From Paramecium tetraurelia (lineage: Eukaryota > Ciliophora > Oligohymenophorea > Peniculida > Parameciidae), in the NCBI RefSeq assembly GCF_000165425.1, contig NW_001799042.1, positions 1-64,000 of the forward strand: a stretch of DNA of 64,000 nt, written 5' to 3'. This document shows, piece after piece, positions 22,931 through 33,531 of the stretch (position 1 is its first letter; the number at the start of each line of letters is the position of its first letter). The translations under genes and the position numbers were made by a program. The notes beneath the pieces were generated by a model. That model searched no databases, was not told the origin of the DNA, and saw nothing but the letters and a program-made list of their open reading frames with translations.

Positions 22931-24541
22931 TCAACTGAAACTCTCAAATTTATCAAATGACTTCAGAACCGAAACATCTTTGTACAATTCGATGAAGACT
23001 CCTCCTTCTGTTACTTTCACTTCTAGTTATGGAGAATGAAATTTTAAAAAGTTCTTGATCACTAGGTTTTTGTTTAAGTTTTCAGCCAACAAATAAGTAT
23101 TCATGCAAATAATTCGAATAAATAATAATTCAGACTTAGAGTGCAATAAGAATCTAGTTTGTTTTTTAAAATCATTGTTCGATTTCCGTAGAGTAACTTG
23201 AACCAATTGAAGAATGAAATCTTAGACCATATCTTTATAATGAACAACATCAAATTGGGTTTCTGAGCAATCGAATTAGAAATTACACTCCTTGTAGGCC
23301 TTCTTGAATAGTTAAATGGTGGAAAGAAAGAGTTATCTGAAGTTGGCACAGACAGTCTCAGAAGTGAATGAGACTTGCTAAAAGGAGTTGGATACTTTGT
23401 ATTTACCTTCGAAGTACATGTGATGTAATTTGAGTTAATATATTAGTTACATCCTATTGTTTTAACTTAAAATACAGTTATTAATTATTTAGCCTTATTT
23501 TTTAAGGAAATTTTAAACCAATTATTGATGTTTACCAATAAGATTAATTAAGTTATCCTTTGTAGTTTGCAGAGTTTGTGCTCTGTGTTTGGATTGTTCA
23601 AGGACGATTAAGAAGTTATCTTCCAGATGATAGAGTTCAGCCAATAAAATGGATTTTTCTTCGAAATCAGTGGAGTCGTGTTCGTTTGGTTTAAGAGTGA
23701 ATTGGTTGAGGTCAAAAAACTTAGTTTGTTTTTCAATTCTATTCAATATAAATTATTCCAAGGTAATTTTCCCTAGAGTTGACATTCTCAGGAACTACCT
23801 GAAATTCTCTTCAGCCTACAATTCAAAGGAGGAATACGGAAAGTGATCAATTAAATTAGAATTCTTGTATCTAAAACTCATTCTGTCTTCATCGTATGTA
23901 AACAAAATGAAGGGATCGCTGATGATGGATGGCAAGAGACAATCTATTTATAATAATAATAACAAATTACGCCAATCGTTCCCTTGATGATTGCTGAGGA
24001 AGAGCAGTCTCTTCTGTTTCTCGATGGTATGCACGACTGAGACGAAGCACAGAGGACAAAATACAGAAAGTATGATGGAGGAAGCATCTATGTTGGCATC
24101 AAGTAGTGCAGCAATGAACAATTTTAAGCCAGTTTGAAAGAAGATATTCAATAGAGTTAATTTGTAATCTACGATCAATAGTATGCTTGAATGTGCAATG
24201 GCAACATTAGTCCCAAGGATGAATTAATTAGTTTAATCCGATTAATCCTACAATTGCACCAAGATGATTAGGTTGTTGATGAATATCATACAAAAGATGG
24301 TACCTGATTAATAGAATCTCATTATCAGAATTGACATCACGAATATAATCAAAAGGGAGGTGGAGGCTACCAAGATGCCGACAACGTTATTGGATTGACC
24401 AAATGCTATTAGGCGCATTAAAATCATTATCATTGAAAGAAAGCTCACTTTTTTGAAACCATTGTAGCAATAATCTTGCTTACCCTTTTGATAGAGGCTT
24501 TCCAAATGTTATTATCTAAATGTATGTGTAAATTTATTCAT
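22931..24541 (-). CDS. Polytopic membrane protein with cytoplasmic C-terminal half, unknown
   Basis: One intronless frame of 536 residues. About residues 30-160 carry five or six membrane segments (for example LLIIFVMSILIMRFY and MIFINNLIILVQL), followed by a cytoplasmic region of roughly 370 residues including KRLLFLSNHQGNDW directly after the last membrane helix and Gln-rich helices later. This layout resembles ciliate membrane-bound sensor-like proteins, but I see no histidine-kinase H-box or ATP-binding motifs, so no enzymatic call is made. Its start codon lies only 10 bp from the start codon of the divergent cyclic-nucleotide-binding gene at 24552. Confidence 0.65.
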
Positions 24542-24551
24542 TTTATTAATA
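24542..24551. promoter_or_regulatory. 10-bp head-to-head intergenic region
   Basis: Only TTTATTAATA separates the start codon of the minus-strand membrane protein (ATG at 24539-24541) from that of the plus-strand gene (ATG at 24552-24554). Both transcripts must have very short or overlapping leaders, with core promoter elements lying inside the neighbouring coding sequence. A near-identical arrangement occurs at 58401-58409. Confidence 0.6.
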
Positions 24552-25766
24552 ATGCAAGAAATTCCAAAGTAATCCTAAACAAAGGCTGATCATCATCTCA
24601 GGCATTTAGTGTAGATATTTTAGAGTCATCAGGGAATCAAGAAATTAAATTAATTGGGCGGGATATTTTGTTCCACTGAGTATTATGAAAAAATACATTA
24701 TGTGGAATTTGAAGAAGGAGAAGAAATCATACGAACTGGAGAGGTTGGCCATTTGTTTTATTTACTCATCGAAGGAGAGGTTAGCGTTAAGAAAACGTAC
24801 TTTGGAACCGAAGCCTTACTTAATTTGCCTTATCTTTAGAGTGTAAAAAGTGTTACCAAAACAAAATTTGGAACAATAAGCAAATACGATTTCGAGAATA
24901 TCAAAAGGAAAGCCAAGTTGAAGGACCCGAATGAGCAGATTGAATTCTTCAGACAATCTCAACTATTTGGACAATTGTCGAAGGGAATGATTGAAAAATT
25001 GCTTAAAAACTGTTAAATAGAAATATTCGATAAAAATCAATTGGTCTATTACGAGGGAGAACCATCATCAACAATTTATTTGGTGAGGGATGGAATATTT
25101 CAATTGCAGAAGAAAATGGTTGTTGGGAATAGATGGAAGAATATCACCATAAGTGAAATTGGAATCTATCAACTATTTGGTGATTTGGAATGCCTATTGA
25201 ATAAATCCAGATATTTCACTGTTAAATGTTTAAAACAAGGTAGTTGTTACAAGATCAGCAATGAGGATTTCTATCAAAAAGTCATATCGGATCAGCCAAG
25301 TTCAGAAGCCCAAAGATACATTAATCAATATATCAAGGCACAGTTGCTTAATAGGACTGAACGAATCGAAAAGGTTACTGAAACCTTGGCTCAGAATAGT
25401 GAATACCTGATTGGATTGCCTGAAATCAAGACGTCTAGCAATAAGGAATTGAGTCAAATTGAAATGAGGGTTCTCGATAAAACTCACTCCAGATATGCCT
25501 AAATCTACAATCAAGCTTGCTAGAAGAGAGTGAAGGTCAGGTATGCTACTATACACAAAACAGAAGTGGCTGTGCCTAGAGTGACCTCTAAAAACGAGTC
25601 TGTCCACAAGACCATCGTAGTCTCAATTGAGAAACCAGTCAAATAGTACATCTATGATGAAATCAAAATGCCTGACATTGTTCAAAGAAGGTATCGCGAT
25701 TTCCTGCCTAAACGAAAGAAAGACTTTTGGATTATCACTTAAAACAATAAATCTTCCATACTTTGA
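24552..25766 (+). CDS. Cyclic-nucleotide-binding-domain protein
   Basis: One intronless frame of 404 residues. Two regions look like cNMP-binding beta-barrels: about 50-120 (EFEEGEEIIRTGEVGHLFYLL) and about 150-250 (LVYYEGEPSSTIYLV, then IYQLFGDLECLLNKSRYFTVKC, the last resembling the phosphate-binding cassette, though the conserved Arg-Ala pair is not evident). The tail (residues 270-404) is basic and helical, ending in a region rich in Lys and Arg. There is no kinase or channel domain, so it is a stand-alone sensor or adaptor; ciliates have many such proteins, some regulating cilia. Whether it binds cAMP or cGMP cannot be told. Its 3' end is 14 bp from the convergent FHIT-like gene. Confidence 0.75.
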
Positions 25767-25780
25767 AATAAAATATATAA

Positions 25781-26343
25781 TCATTTAAGTTTAATTTCTT
25801 CCTGTAAACACTACTATAAAAATTCTTTGTATTTTTTGGCTTCCTGACTCAGAGTGTCTCTCATCTAATCACTGAAGGCATTTCCCAATCCCAATGTATT
25901 ATGAAATTAACGAATAAAACTAAATTGCTAAAAATCATATACTCATTAGGATAATTGTCAAGTAAACCATAGAGGTCATCATTCTTTTTTATGTCTCCTT
26001 CCTTACGTGGAATGATATGAATGAAGCAATGATTCAATCCGTCAGATTCATTTGAGAATGATGAAATATTCACAGTGGATGATGTACAATCAAAGTATTT
26101 TTCAAGGCTTTTGGTTAAGAATTTCACACTCAACCCCAAATCAAATATCTCTGCAGGATCTAAATCCTATAATCTAAGTGCCTATCTCTTCGGTATTAAT
26201 AACACATCTAAGAGATTATTTAGATAAATCATCTTACGTCCAGGAAGCAATTTGACCACGGGAATGATGCAATAGCAATATTATTTATTCCAAAATACTA
26301 GGTTGCCTGGGATGATGACCTATCCAAATTTAAAATAATCCAT
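25781..26343 (-). CDS. FHIT-like HIT-domain protein lacking the nucleophilic histidine
   Basis: Three exons, introns 26208-26237 (30 nt) and 25920-25942 (23 nt), giving 169 residues. The order FGQVIIPGNLVFW, VVKLLPGHVLLIPKR, LDPAEIFDLGL, HCFIHIIPRKEGD, NDDLY and a C-terminal helix follows human FHIT throughout, a dinucleoside triphosphate hydrolase and tumour suppressor. In the HIT motif (H-x-H-x-H) the middle residue, the nucleophile His96 of FHIT, is Phe here (HCFIH), so hydrolysis should be lost while nucleotide binding may remain. Start is 25 bp downstream of the AMP-deaminase-like stop and its end is 14 bp from the convergent gene. Splicing restores GHVLL exactly, which supports the model. 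Confidence 0.8.
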
Positions 26344-26367
26344 TTTATATTAAATATTTATTAAATT

Positions 26368-28591
26368 TCATTAAGACTTGCTGAGTTCTTGCAAGTATTG
26401 GTACTCCTCTTTAAGTGTTTCTTACCTAAATAGAAATCTGCTTTGAGGCACATTGTTCCTCTCTGGATTGTCTAGAGAATAAAGGGTCATACATTACTTG
26501 TAGTCTTGTACATCTTTTCGTATTGAGCTCCAACATAAAATTCTTTGATGATAGATTCGAAACTAGAGCATCGAACTGAGTTACGTGCCAATTCAGCCAT
26601 GTCTACATTGGATAAATCAAAGATCTGTTGAGCAATTGCATATTCCTCTAGAAGAGGTTAATCAGTCATGTGTAACATCAGCGGATCATCAGTGGACAAA
26701 CACACATTGAGTCCCTGTCTAAAGTAACTGTTAAAAGGTGAATCTGCATATTTACATATGAGTTTATTATTGGCAATCGGAGACATGGATATACCAATTT
26801 GTTTGAGATAATACAAATACTTAAGAACAGGTGATTGTTCTAGGATAAGTCCATGATTAATCCCTTTCGCCAGTAAATATGCGCATGCCAAGTGATCAAT
26901 ATTTCCATTGAGACCACAATGAGGTCTTAAATCAAGAGTATTTAAGCCTCGTTGTTGTCTCAACTGATTCAAACTGGATAGATTGGCATAGATGTAATAA
27001 ATCCAATAAGCATAATGGGGATTGGAGTCCTTGGTCCAATGAATAGGTTGGATCTTGAGGTGTTGAAGAAAGAAGTTCTCATGTTAATTCTCATCATCAA
27101 CACAATCGAATGCTGAGATGCTGAAGAGTGCTTGATACAAGTCTGGATCGACTTCAGGATTGATAGTGACTTCAAACAAGGGTCTAAAAATGTTGTCAAT
27201 CATATCCTGAAATGAATTGAGTTCCCCATTCTTTCTGTAAACTGAATAGAGTCTAGGCAATTAGATGATCCACCTAATATTTGGATGTTGTAATTTATTT
27301 TTAATAAGCCATTGAGCCTTTATTCTCCATTCACTGCTAGATTTGCCATAGATGGTGATTCTCCATTCGGCATACGTGTGTCTGTCCATATTTTTAATCA
27401 TATCTTGAGTAATTTCAGCTATGTATTTTCCTTTGATATAATTATCTGTCTTCAAAAAGATGCTCCTTAACAGTGGTTATCCAAGAGGACTGTACTTGCT
27501 AGTAAATCTATCGAATCTCTTATAGAGAGACTTATCTGCTTAAACATCCAGGAGATCTATATTTAGTTCTTCAGTTTTAAATTTAAATCGCTTTTAAATG
27601 TCTTTGAGTGTCATTTCTTTACCATCATCCAAATAGACAACTTCTTCGGGACATTGTCTGAATTTCTTCTTCATAAATTCGAGCAATTACTTGCCATTCA
27701 TACTTTGACTATGATGAATGTGAGTGTCTATTTTTAGCACACTATAAAAGTCACGATTCTTTATTCGCTTTTGATCTTCGCTTTCTCTGTCACTATTGAA
27801 CAAGCAGTGCATTTTGAATTTCTGTTCCAAATACTTATTGCGTGAATAGCACCAACTGGAAATCATCTTGTCATTGGCTATTTCAACAAACGTAAGTAGA
27901 TCCTTAATGAACTCCTTAATAGAGTGCATCTTGGTCAGCCAATGCCCATCTTATTGGACTGCATAGACTCCATCTGAGACATGGATTTCCACTTTTTCCA
28001 TTTTAGCCACTGGTTCAATGTGACATCTGTAATCAACAATGGGTTCTTGGGTGTCAGCCGAATAAGTGGTTACTTCTTCCAATCCATTCCAATCACTTTG
28101 GAGATCAGGGTTGTAATCTGTGCGTTTCTTGAGTAGGGATACGATCTTCTTTGCAGATGCTCTCCCTTCATTTTCACTCTGTTCATGGATAGCACATTTT
28201 TCACATGTTTTTGATCTATTTTTAAAACATTCTGAAGTTACTTCGATATAATCATACTCTCGGATACTTAGGATGTTGAAGTCGGATTGTTCAAAAAATA
28301 TGGTGTCTCTTTTAAGAGTCTTTTTCGGACTTTAGAATGGTTTGGAGGAATGAGCTGATTTGACAGATTCAGTGGGACTGTCTAATTGACTGAGTTTGCG
28401 TCCAACCAAATTCTTCATGTATTTGTGTTTATCTTCCACTTCAGCAAGTTCTTCTTCTTGGATTATCTCAGTGATCATTTGAGAGATACCCTTCATATTC
28501 TGCAATTGTTTCACTGAATAGGTTATTTAAAAGTGTTACTTTGCTTGTAGACTTGTGATTCTGGTTCTTCAAGATCACTCTCGCTGTCCAT
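26368..28591 (-). CDS. AMP deaminase-like protein, catalytic Glu replaced
   Basis: Three exons, introns 28514-28539 and 26472-26497 (26 nt each), giving 723 residues. N-terminal 230 residues are variable and acidic. The catalytic domain shows the zinc-binding HxH in DTHIHHSQSMNGKQ, LRPHCG, SPVLKYLYYLKQIGISMSP, STDDPL with the catalytic Asp, and EEYAIA...ELARNSV near the end, all in AMP deaminase order. The enzyme converts AMP to IMP. The motif normally HCGE reads HCGLNG, so the Glu that protonates the purine ring is Leu. Other ligands are intact, so this copy is probably inactive or altered; another active paralog is expected elsewhere in the genome. Located in the compact block directly upstream of the FHIT-like gene. 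Confidence 0.85.
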
Positions 28592-28671
28592 TCTTGTTAA
28601 TTATTTTGACATAATTTTATATACCAAATTATTACAAATAAAATTAATAATAATTAAAATATATATATCTG

Positions 28672-29532
28672 ATGTCAAGAGTGAAACAATCTGCTTGTAA
28701 TATTGTGAGTGTTATAGGGTTTTAGATGTGTAACCATCTCCAAGTTCAGGAAGAATTCAAAAGATTTCTGAGAAATTGTCAACCATCCAAATTGGAGTCG
28801 AGAATGAACGATTCCAAAAATTGGAATAGGCCGAATAACGAATTCAATAGGCAGAAGATGCATTCAATGAGTTCCAAGAGTAAATCTTCACAAAACTAAA
28901 TGGATTACGAGATCAAGTATCCACATTATTTTAAATGTTCGTTAACAGTTAGGCAAATTATCCAAATAAGTGGAAGATGACAGATTGGCTAAGGAACAAG
29001 CCAATGAAGCCAAGAACAGGGAGGTCCAAGCTTTGACCAAGAAGTTCGAGAATGCCATTGAGAATGAACAGCAAACCAAGAAGGAGGGAGAAGCTAAAGT
29101 TCTTAGATTGACAGAGGATAAAACTGCACTCCTAAGAACAGAAGTACAAAAGGAGACAGCCTAAAGAGTGGATGCCATTGAGGGCATTCATTAGGGTCTT
29201 TAGAATGATTTGCCAAAGATTTAAGAGGCCATCAGAGAGGAGGCCAATGAGAGAGATGAGGCAGATTAAAATGTAAGTATCTCAGGTGATATTTTTAAGG
29301 TAATGAAATCAATAACAGACGAATTGGTTAAGTTGAGCAATCTGATCAATGTGGAGAAGAGAAACAGAGATGAGAGTGAATAATCCATATTTGAGATGTT
29401 GAAAGACATAGTCAATAGAGTGAAAGTTGAGTTGGATTAGGAGAAGAGAACCAGAGAGTAATCTGAAGAACACTTACTCAGTTTATGCTGGAAGACACAT
29501 GTAATAAACTTAGTATTGCAGCAAATTTATGA
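28672..29532 (+). CDS. SF-assemblin, striated rootlet protein, with a frameshift near the end
   Basis: Introns 28697-28725 (29 nt) and 28917-28948 (32 nt) join to a protein of about 266 residues. Ser/Pro-rich head (PSPSSGRIQ), then a long alpha-helical rod with RIQKISEKL and Glu/Lys/Gln-rich heptads, ending in LEDTCNKL, all typical of SF-assemblin, which builds the striated rootlets attached to basal bodies. Near 29487 the reading frame breaks: EEHLLSL in one frame is followed by LEDTCNKL in another, with no room for an intron; the spliced length is one base short of a multiple of three. This is either a one-base deletion in a recently dead copy or an assembly error. A possible 27-nt in-frame intron lies at about 29273-29299. 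Paramecium has many SF-assemblin genes, so loss of one is tolerable. Confidence 0.75.
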
Positions 29533-29557
29533 CATATATATCTATATTATGAATTAT

Positions 29558-29970
29558 TCATTAGTCAAGGTATCCATCTTCATTACACTAGGAATTTAAC
29601 ACACAGTATTGAATTATACCACCTGAGATTCTTCATACTTCTATTCCTCTATCAAAGTGGAATCAGTAATTAAGTCATATCTTAAAATCAGATCGGCCGC
29701 CAATTCATGAGGTTCACAAAATTGTATTGAAATTGATACAAGTTGCTTAGTATATTCATACAAGTTGAGGAATTCGAAATCTTATTGATGATAACGATGC
29801 CCAAAAGTTTGATGTGTTTAAGGCATTTCTTCGTATATCTTGGTTAAGGTATGCTAATCCATGTTCTTGTAATTAGAATGCAATTTGGCATTGGAGTCAA
29901 GCTTGGCACCACTGAACGATGGATTAATTTGTTGGTTCTAAAATCTCGATGTACCAAACACTTATCTCAT
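29558..29970 (-). CDS. Small hypothetical protein
   Basis: Two exons, intron 29588-29619 (32 nt), giving 126 residues. N-terminal part is polar and Gln/Asn-rich; residues about 80-105 form a helix with FCEPHELAADLILRYDL. No family recognised. It starts 20 bp after the stop of the MAK-like kinase gene on the same strand and ends 25 bp from the convergent SF-assemblin stop, so it lies tightly packed between two genes, which supports it being real. The frame stays open antisense across SF-assemblin, but splicing gives a natural stop. Confidence 0.55.
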
Positions 29971-29989
29971 AAATCAAAATAATATAAAA

Positions 29990-31052
29990 TCATTTCTTCG
30001 TTTAGTATTGTTGTTTTTAATTTGTAAACTTCTTCAACTCCTGTTATTATTGTCCTAGATCTTGTAGTTTTCTAGGAGCAAACTCTGGCGTTGTTTGTTA
30101 CTACTTGAACAGTAAATGTTCAGTGACTTGTTTAGCTGTGAATCTTTATTTTGGATTCCACTTAAGCATTCCCTGTATCAAATCTAAAGCCATTGGGGAT
30201 GCTTTGATTGCATGCAATAACTTCTATGGGTAGTGTGTCAACTTCAATCCCAGTTGATTCACCAATTTGACCCCTTCACTCCAATCTTAGTTACTGAATG
30301 TACTAAAATAGATTTTGAGTTATCTCTCTTACCCCAATATTTGCTGCATTCGATCAAACTGTTCCAACTCTGAACCACCCACGAATAAGGGTCTTCCCAA
30401 AAACAATTCGCATGTGACACATCCCAAAGCAAATATGTCTATCTATGCATCGTAACTAGTTGAATGCAGCAGGATCTCAGGAGCCTTTTAATCTCTGAAA
30501 ATCATTACTCTGTACCATCGAGTGGACACATAATCAGTAAAGGGGGGCTTGACTTCCCTTGAAAGGCCGAAGTCTATCAGCTTTACGCATTCATTCTCAA
30601 TCAATATGTTCTCCGGCTTTATGTCCCTTACTTTTACTTTAATTCACCATACCTATGAAAATATCCCAGATGATGGATGTGGAGCAAAGCATTCGCACAT
30701 TGCAGTATTATGTGCTTTATTCGCTCCTCATCCAATTTATCCTACGTATAGAGCTAGTACACATTGTTCTCCACATATTCATAGATCAAGTACAGGCGCT
30801 TGTTCTCGTATCGCACTAACACATGCACTTATGCATACTGTCGAGCAATTTTATGATGTTTGGATGCTCCTTCAATTTCATCAACGCCTTCACTTCTCTC
30901 AATTGCAGACACTCCTCCATCGACTCAAACGTCTCTCTCAACATCTTGATTGCCACTCGTTTCCCACTCTCCACATTCACACCACTGTGCACTATCCCAT
31001 AAGATCCATTCCCCAAACACTCCTGCAATTGGTACTCTTATAATATATTCAT
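29990..31052 (-). CDS. MAK/ICK/MOK-type (RCK) protein kinase
   Basis: Five exons, introns 30816-30838, 30627-30652, 30485-30508 and 30303-30332, giving 319 residues. Complete kinase domain: [40 protein letters not shown] (split by an intron after the first G of HRD), LIDFGLS, activation loop [15 protein letters not shown] with the TDY motif. TDY plus the LREVKAL stretch places it in the RCK family, regulators of cilium length and intraflagellar transport (LF4, MOK, MAK). All catalytic residues are kept. The C-terminal tail is short and Gln-rich, unlike long MAK tails. Likely acts in cilia; the exact ortholog is not decided. Confidence 0.8.
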
Positions 31053-31102
31053 AATAAATTTTAATTCAATTATGTTTTATCCCTCCCATAAACGACCTCG
31101 CA

Positions 31103-31602
31103 TCAGGCACTATCCCATTCATCTACGCTCCAGAAAAGTCGAACCCAGGGTGTTCCTCCTAAAGACCTCTCCAAAAGCATCTTCTTCTACAATTCCTGCT
31201 CCGTCAATGCATCCACCTTCCCATGTCCCACAAACACACTTGCCCACAAATCCCCTTTGTAAGCCTTCTGCAATATTATGTGAAGTTCTTCTTCCTCCAC
31301 CAAACAGTAAGACTCACTAGAATCACACTATTTCACCAATGGTTCATTAATAAATGGAGGATTCCCCTTAATTCCGATCCGTAAATGATCAGCCTTTATT
31401 TAAACGTCCAATTTGGCATCTGCTCCCCTGGTTTCAATTGTTATCTCACTTAATCCTCATACTTTTTTAAAACCGCCTTTGGAGGCTCAATGTATATATT
31501 GATATCATCTAAAGTTTGATCCCATTCACAAATTGTCCTTCCCTAATACTAGAATTTTATCTTCCCTTTGCTTTTCTTAAAAATCTTTAGAAGGTTCTAA
31601 CA
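31103..31602 (-). CDS. CS-domain (NudC/p23-like) protein
   Basis: Intron 31445-31473 (29 nt). The protein contains a CS fold: CEWDQTLDDINIYIEPP, then ITIETRGADAKL, LRIGIKGNPPFINEPL and WASVFVGHG, following NudC-like proteins, HSP90 co-chaperones that also assist dynein function. The C-terminal 50 residues are helical and end SVDEWDSA. The 5' end is unresolved: the only nearby ATG, at 31601-31603, is one base out of frame with the domain, so the start may lie in an upstream exon or be joined by an intron I cannot place. Start 31602 marks the in-frame limit, not a start codon. It lies about 50 bp from the MAK-like start. Confidence 0.65.
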
Positions 31603-31827
31603 TATATTTGAAAAAAATAAAATAATGATTATTTGAATGGAGTATTTACAATTTCAAACTAATAATAGATCATCCAGAGTACTCGAATGAAGATAAGTCA
31701 AGAAATCTAATTAGAATTCCTTGTGAAGATGTGATAATAGATGAGTGTGATTTTTAGTGTTTAACAGAGGTGTTCCTGTTCATTATTCATACATTAATCT
31801 ATTATTATATTGTTGAAAAAAGAAATA

Positions 31828-32637
31828 ATGATTAAATTTTTTGGGATTGTGATTTACATCTTCTTCATATTATCAGTTGTTGGCCCAATCTATTCATTTT
31901 TGACATTTTAGCCCAAAAGAGCCTAAGAGTTTTGGTCTCGATTAGCTGTCAAGACATTGCGACTGCAATTCAGATATTTGCCAAACTCGAAATAAGTGCA
32001 AACAAATAAGAGAGTAATCCTTTATTATTGAAATGAAGACAATGTTACTATTCAACCACAGAACCCAGGGAGATTTCTTTATCCATGACGTGGTTTCTCA
32101 ATTTAGTGCAAATTTCTTGGCAAGATGGATGGTGGCAGTAGCATTTCCAATGCTGGCTATATTCCAATAATTGTTTACACAATCAGTCTGGTTTTTCAGG
32201 AGAGGAGGCAACGATCTGAATAAGTATATATATATAATATTATTAAAAAGCTTCTTTAAATGGATTGATAACAAATTCGACAAAGCCACAAGACCGAACT
32301 TGCTAGTCTATCCGGAAGGTCACAGAATGCACGACAGTGACAAAGTCGGCAAGATGAAGAATGGAATGCTTCAATATGCGTATGATCGAAAAATAGATAC
32401 ACAAATCATCATCGTTTTGGGTATCGAAAAAGCCTTTAATGAGAAAAAATTCCATGTAAATTTGGGGTAATATTGCATCTGTAACTTCTATTTAGACCCA
32501 CTCAGATTTCAATCAAGGTAGATGAAATAATCAAACCTGATAAATTTGCTACTTTTGAATTGTTTGTTGAACACATTTAAGCAATGTTTAGGAAGAATTT
32601 TGAAGAAACCTATGATTATTAATATAAACAATCATGA
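31828..32637 (+). CDS. 1-acyl-glycerol-3-phosphate acyltransferase-like protein
   Basis: Four exons, introns 32014-32038, 32224-32250 and 32467-32495, giving 242 residues. N-terminal membrane segment (residues about 1-25), then the PlsC-family block NHRTQGD (the NH-x4-D catalytic motif), RGGND, and YPEGHR (block usually FPEGTR). These enzymes acylate lysophosphatidic acid in the endoplasmic reticulum. The second intron is a multiple of three with no in-frame stop, but its removal gives the better match. Catalytic His and Asp are intact, so it should be active. The protein is short, like other ciliate and animal AGPATs with a truncated tail. Confidence 0.75.
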
Positions 32638-32828
32638 GTATAATATTTATATTAATAAATATAATGTGCTGAATTCCATATATTTTCATTTTACTCAAAA
32701 TATCTCTTATATTAGATTCTTGGAATCTCCATAGTGGCATATCCTATTGAAAATGCAATTTCCTATCTGTAAATAAATGCAGGTTGGTTTTATTTGTATC
32801 TAATTTTTATTAATATAAAAATAATTTT

Positions 32829-33531
32829 ATGAAAAGAAAAACTCTGTTACTTGAAGCTGATATTATATAATAAATAAAAAGTGCCTTCAACCTTAATCAA
32901 ATTGAAATAACAGAACTGATGACTTAAGCTAAACGATATGATCCTAAAGGAACTGGTTTTGTTAGCAAAAATGAGGTCGATGATATCATGAGAGGTTATT
33001 TAATATTGTTTTATAAGTTAGATTTGAAGTTGTTGTCAAACGAAAAGATGATTGCCAAATTCAAAGAGGAAATAAAAACTTATGAAGGAAAACAACTCGA
33101 ACTTAAGTAAATATGCGATCTGTATTGTAAATTGAAGAATTATTAATAATAATTGGAAGACGAGGAAACCATAACTCAGGAATATAGTATTTTAGATGTA
33201 ATTATCTTAAGTTGATGCATTTGTTGCCTTGGGAGGGTAGCCTGATAGATCAGGTTACGTATAAAAATAAACCATAATTGATATCATCCAACAGGAATTC
33301 GAACTGAAAATTGATTTGGAATCATTTCTTGGAGATTTCTAGGGTGATAAATTAGAATTTGAAGATTTCTGTTAGCTTTTCGAGAACGCTGGAGAAGATG
33401 CTAAATCTTTTATTACTGTATAATTTATTTTATAATAATCTCATTAGAGTTTCTCATAAGCCAAAAGAAATAATACTGATTTCACAGTCAGATTCAAAGA
33501 TTTTGAAAAATGGGAGAAAACAGCTATGTGA
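32829..33531 (+). CDS. EF-hand calcium-binding protein
   Basis: Three exons, introns 33187-33211 (25 nt, ending AAG) and 33418-33447 (30 nt), giving 215 residues. A calmodulin-like helix-loop-helix at about residues 30-60 (AKRYDPKGTGFVSKNEVDDI) has Asp, Gly and Glu in loop positions, and a second, weaker unit follows (FVALGGQPDRSGYVQ). Further regions are Gln-rich helices. Overall arrangement resembles axonemal or cortical EF-hand proteins, but I cannot name an ortholog. It lies 191 bp downstream of the acyltransferase on the same strand. The start may be further upstream, since a probable ATG-containing exon lies near 32780. Confidence 0.6.

Noticed and set aside
30549-31043. 164-codon standard-code frame on the plus strand.
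   Set aside because: Antisense of the MAK/RCK kinase gene, whose domain motifs are on the minus strand.
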